Source: an uncultured Spirochaetaceae bacterium (GTDB lineage Bacteria > Spirochaetota > Spirochaetia > Treponematales > Treponemataceae). Taken from it: a DNA stretch of 64,000 bases. A program made the translations under genes and the position numbers. The notes below the pieces were generated by a model. It was not told the origin of the DNA, ran no database searches, and was given only the letters and a program-made list of their open reading frames with translations. The stretch spans positions 1-64,000 of the forward strand of contig CACXCG010000051.1 of NCBI GenBank assembly GCA_902766125.1, in the 5' to 3' direction. Shown here piece by piece: positions 61,475 through 64,000 of the stretch; the first letter of the stretch is position 1; the number at the start of each line of letters is the position of its first letter.

Positions 61475-61762
61475 ATGGCAGATGTAAAAGACATGCTTCC
61501 GGCGGATTTTGATTCTTTCTCTCAAGATGCGGACTACCTGTGGAATTCCATCCTCAAGTCTCCGCAGCGCAACAAGGCAGACCAGGAACAGTTTGTCCTT
61601 ACGCTGGAACGCTGTATTTCATATCTGAATGCACTTTCATTTGATCAGATAAAAACAATTTGTCTGGTGGGCGACATGGCAGAAAAGGTTTCTATGATTA
61701 TTGATCTTAAGGATTATGTCTATCAGTCGCTCATTGACGAATGGAACAACACTCTTTCTTAA
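61475..61762 (+). CDS. Small helical protein of unknown function
   Basis: A 95-residue acidic, helical cytosolic protein (MADVKDMLPADFDSFSQDAD, LTLERCISYLNALSFDQIKT, MIIDLKDYVYQSLIDEW). A longer frame opens at 61409 inside creD, but the consensus promoter with N6 spacing points to ATG 61475. I do not recognise a family. Its last 4 bases overlap the convergent glycosylase gene. Confidence 0.6.
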   Translation: MADVKDMLPADFDSFSQDADYLWNSILKSPQRNKADQEQFVLTLERCISYLNALSFDQIKTICLVGDMAEKVSMIIDLKDYVYQSLIDEWNNTLS

Positions 61763-62574
61763 TCAATTACATACGTTCCGTCTTCTAAGCGAATCATTTT
61801 TTCATTACACAAAGCCTCTGCTGCTTTTTGCAAACGCTCCATGTCTATGTTTTCTACCGAGCACACTTCTTCCAGTGCAATCCGTTTTTTCTGCGACAAC
61901 TGCCTTAGAATTGCTCCGCGTGCCTGACGCAGAGAACCTTTAAATGCTGACTGTTTAACATAGCCCTTACTTTTGCGCGAAGGATTTACCGTTACCTTTT
62001 TTAGTTCAGAACCGTAATCCATAAGTGCATAATACCACTGCCGGGGATTTTCTGTATCAAGCGTCTGTTCTATGAGCGGAAGCAGCTGTGCATCAGAGAC
62101 AGCTTCTTTTGAATCAGCAAAAAAGAAATGCAGGTACACGGAACGGATATTTGTTTCTATAAAAACATGGCTTTGATTAAATGCAAACGTTGCAATTGCA
62201 CGCGCAGTATATGCACCAATTCCCGGAAGCGAATCAAGCTGCTCTACATCAGAAGGAACATGACCGTCATACTCTTTGCAAATGTGAATGCAGGCTTCGT
62301 GTAAAAACTTTGCACGCCGGTTGTATCCCAGGCCACTCCATGCAGCAAGAATGTCAGAAAGCGGAGCCTTTGCCGCATCCTGTACCGTGGGAAACTTTTT
62401 GAGCCATTCGTCATACTTTGCAACAACGCGCGAGGTCTGCGTCTGCTGCAGCATGAACTCACTTACCATTATTGCATACGCATCAGTAGTAGTGCGCCAG
62501 GCAAAGGTTCTTCCCTGTTCACGGTAATTCTGCATAATGGCTTTACAGAAAGAGTCTTTTTGTTTTTTAGTCAT
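61759..62574 (-). CDS. MutY-like adenine glycosylase lacking the iron-sulfur cluster
   Basis: A 271-residue HhH-GPD protein. MutY features: FAWRTTTDAYAIMVSEFMLQ with catalytic Glu39 and QQTQTSRV, GLGYNRRAKFLHEA, and the helix-hairpin-helix LPGIGAYTARAIATFAF. The motif with the catalytic Asp reads VFIETNIRSV here, with Glu in its place. The C-X6-C-X2-C-X5-C cluster loop is absent: after MDYGSELKK the sequence goes to NPSRKSKGYVKQSAFKGS without cysteines. There is no C-terminal NUDIX-like 8-oxoG domain, only a short winged helix (about 210-271). It probably removes mispaired A or acts on another lesion. It overlaps the pyrKD gene by 8 bp. Confidence 0.85.
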   Translation of the reverse strand: MTKKQKDSFCKAIMQNYREQGRTFAWRTTTDAYAIMVSEFMLQQTQTSRVVAKYDEWLKKFPTVQDAAKAPLSDILAAWSGLGYNRRAKFLHEACIHICKEYDGHVPSDVEQLDSLPGIGAYTARAIATFAFNQSHVFIETNIRSVYLHFFFADSKEAVSDAQLLPLIEQTLDTENPRQWYYALMDYGSELKKVTVNPSRKSKGYVKQSAFKGSLRQARGAILRQLSQKKRIALEEVCSVENIDMERLQKAAEALCNEKMIRLEDGTYVID

Positions 62575-64000
62575 GTGCTATGCCGCAGAAATCTGCAATT
62601 GTTTTATAGCCTTTGCGTTTCATAAATGCTTTAAGACCATCTGTTATGTCGCGTGCCACATGCGGATTGGTAAAGACTGCGGTTCCTACCTGAACAGCAC
62701 TTGCTCCCGCCATAATGAATTCAACTGCATCCTGCCAGGTTGCAATGCCGCCTATGCCGACAACAGGAACCCGTTTTTCTTTGGGAAGTTTATTGATTTC
62801 TTCAACAACATCATACACCATGCGGAGTGCAAGCGGTTTAATTGCAGGACCGCACATTCCCGCGCGGATGTTTTTAAAGAACGGCTTACCGGTTTCAATA
62901 TCGATTGCGGTGGCAGAAAAAGTATTCACTAAAGAAAGCACATCAGCTCCTGCTTCAATACAGGCAAGGGCTACTGCGCGTAAGTCCGGTGCATTGGGAG
63001 TAAGCTTTACCATAAGCGGTTTAGTTGTTGCTTTTCTAACAGCACTGACGCATTCGTTAGCAGCAGAACAATTCATTCCCCACGCGTGACCGCCGGCTTT
63101 GACATTGGGACAGCTTATGTTCAGTTCTATCATGGCACAGTCAGTTTTATCTAAAAGCCGTGCACCTTCTGCATACGATTCAAGATCACTTCCTGCAAGA
63201 TTCATAATTGCAGCAGGACCAAGAGTAAGCATTTTGGGAAGTTCATTTTCTATTACATGATGAAGTCCAGGATTTTGTAAGCCGATTGAATTGATGTCGC
63301 CCGAAGCAACTTCTATGACACGCTCACCTTCGTTTCCGTCACGGGCATTAAGTGTTGTTCCTTTTGAACAGATTGCACCCCACTCGTTTACATCTGCAAA
63401 TCCGCTGTACGATTCACCGTAACCGAAAGTACCAGATGCAGCAAAGACAGGATTCTTAAACGTAACGCCCGCAATGGTAACGCTCAAATCTGGTTCTTCA
63501 TTTAAAGGCACAGAACGCACCGGCGGTTTTTCAAACTGCAGAATGTCTGCATTAAAGACAGGACCGTCTTTGCAAACTCTAAGCACTCCCTGCTTTGTCT
63601 GGATGGTACAGCCAAGACATGCACCAACACCACACAGCATACGGTGTTCAACACTTAAGTAAGCAGTAACGCCGCATTCTTGTGCAATGCTCTGAATGTA
63701 TGCAAGCATTGGTGTCGGACCGCATGCATAAATGACTGAATATTTTTTCTGACGGATAACATCTGCAGTTAACGCTGCGGGTAACATTCCGTGAATACCG
63801 ACTGAACCGTCATCTGTTGTAACGGTAAGTGTCTTTGCATTTACATGCTCTAATCCGTAAGAGCCGGTTTTAAAACTTGCATAAAAGTCATACGACAAAG
63901 GTTTAAGCGAAGAAGCAAAATTTGCAACGGGTGCGACACCAATTCCTCCGCCAACGATACAGACATTTGCATCGGCTGCAGGAGGTTCAAATGCGTTACC
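62567..64000 (-). CDS. PyrK-PyrD fusion: dihydroorotate dehydrogenase with electron-transfer subunit (partial, cut by window end)
   Basis: The frame is open to the window edge; a TTG at 63898 is not the true start because conserved sequence continues (CIVGGGIGVAPVANFA). The visible 477 residues show the end of a PyrK-type NAD(P)H-flavin reductase: the GGGIGVAP motif, YACGPTPMLAYI and the [2Fe-2S] ligands in HRMLCGVGACLGCTIQTK with a later Cys (RVCKDGPVF). A class 1B PyrD barrel follows without a break: NPVFAASGTFGYGESYS, SIGLQNPG, ELNISCPNVKAGG (catalytic Cys), MVKLTPN and VGIGGIATWQDAVEFI. In most bacteria PyrK and PyrDB are separate subunits of one NAD-linked complex. The fusion ties them 1:1. 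It is an enzyme of pyrimidine synthesis. Confidence 0.93.
   Translation of the reverse strand, partial: GNAFEPPAADANVCIVGGGIGVAPVANFASSLKPLSYDFYASFKTGSYGLEHVNAKTLTVTTDDGSVGIHGMLPAALTADVIRQKKYSVIYACGPTPMLAYIQSIAQECGVTAYLSVEHRMLCGVGACLGCTIQTKQGVLRVCKDGPVFNADILQFEKPPVRSVPLNEEPDLSVTIAGVTFKNPVFAASGTFGYGESYSGFADVNEWGAICSKGTTLNARDGNEGERVIEVASGDINSIGLQNPGLHHVIENELPKMLTLGPAAIMNLAGSDLESYAEGARLLDKTDCAMIELNISCPNVKAGGHAWGMNCSAANECVSAVRKATTKPLMVKLTPNAPDLRAVALACIEAGADVLSLVNTFSATAIDIETGKPFFKNIRAGMCGPAIKPLALRMVYDVVEEINKLPKEKRVPVVGIGGIATWQDAVEFIMAGASAVQVGTAVFTNPHVARDITDGLKAFMKRKGYKTIADFCGIAHD

Overview
The window looks like chromosome of a host-associated Treponema-type spirochete. The evidence is moderate-to-low GC, many lipoproteins with spirochete-style lipoboxes, ligand-sensing beta-propeller (Reg_prop/Y_Y_Y) receptors, many HD-GYP, GGDEF and EAL proteins, a class III cyclase next to a FecR-domain protein, and secreted FGE-like and beta-helix proteins. 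I see no rRNA, tRNA, CRISPR array, transposase or phage gene. The species assignment is inference.

Layout. 1-1.1 kb: the tail of a LysR regulator, then a promoter with two operators joined to a decapitated ABC exporter gene. 1.1-5.3 kb: a LysR (MetR-like) regulator divergent from metE-metF. 5.3-11.3 kb: a TetR repressor divergent from an envelope-export operon (MMPL/RND pump, LolA-like carrier, outer-membrane barrel, ZIP metal transporter). 11.3-14.5 kb: an 11-bp tandem repeat, a large lipoprotein and a membrane-bound winged-helix regulator. 14.6-25.8 kb: a signalling block of one active HD-GYP, a beta-propeller pseudo-histidine kinase (H-box His replaced by Gln), a degenerate HD-GYP protein, and facing them a beta-propeller with an active HD-GYP. 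25.9-31.2 kb: a DRE-TIM aldolase, a zinc-type ABC importer whose ATPase carries a DUF1893 domain, and an FGE-like secreted protein. 31.3-33.4 kb: a Phd/PIN toxin-antitoxin pair and small proteins. 33.4-33.55 kb: a GC-rich structured element resembling a solo HEARO/omega RNA. 33.6-39.8 kb: a SpoIIE-type phosphatase, STAS protein, zinc-ribbon FGE-like protein, diguanylate cyclase, LMW phosphatase and a three-repeat secreted protein. 39.9-42.06 kb: aspS followed by two decayed extra copies of its own 3' end. 42.07-52.1 kb: an operon of adenylate cyclase, FecR protein, barrel protein and beta-helix lipoprotein. 52.2-55.1 kb: GGDEF-EAL protein, nitroreductase, lipoprotein and a relic. 55.2-61.8 kb: PfoR-type EIIC, ackA, then a response regulator, histidine kinase and creD, an arrangement that recalls the enterobacterial CreBCD/ackA regulon. 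61.8-64 kb: a cluster-less MutY-like glycosylase and a PyrK-PyrD fusion that runs off the window.

The strongest undescribed signals are: (1) a repeated promoter architecture, TTGnnn-N17-TATACT-N6-ATG, predicting leaderless mRNAs, mostly for signalling genes; (2) the GC-rich omega-RNA-like element at 33448-33545 with no IscB gene beside it; (3) three successive aspS 3' ends; (4) a run of catalytically degenerate signalling proteins; (5) domain fusions (DUF1893-ABC ATPase, PyrK-PyrD). All calls come from reading the sequence; no database search was run.
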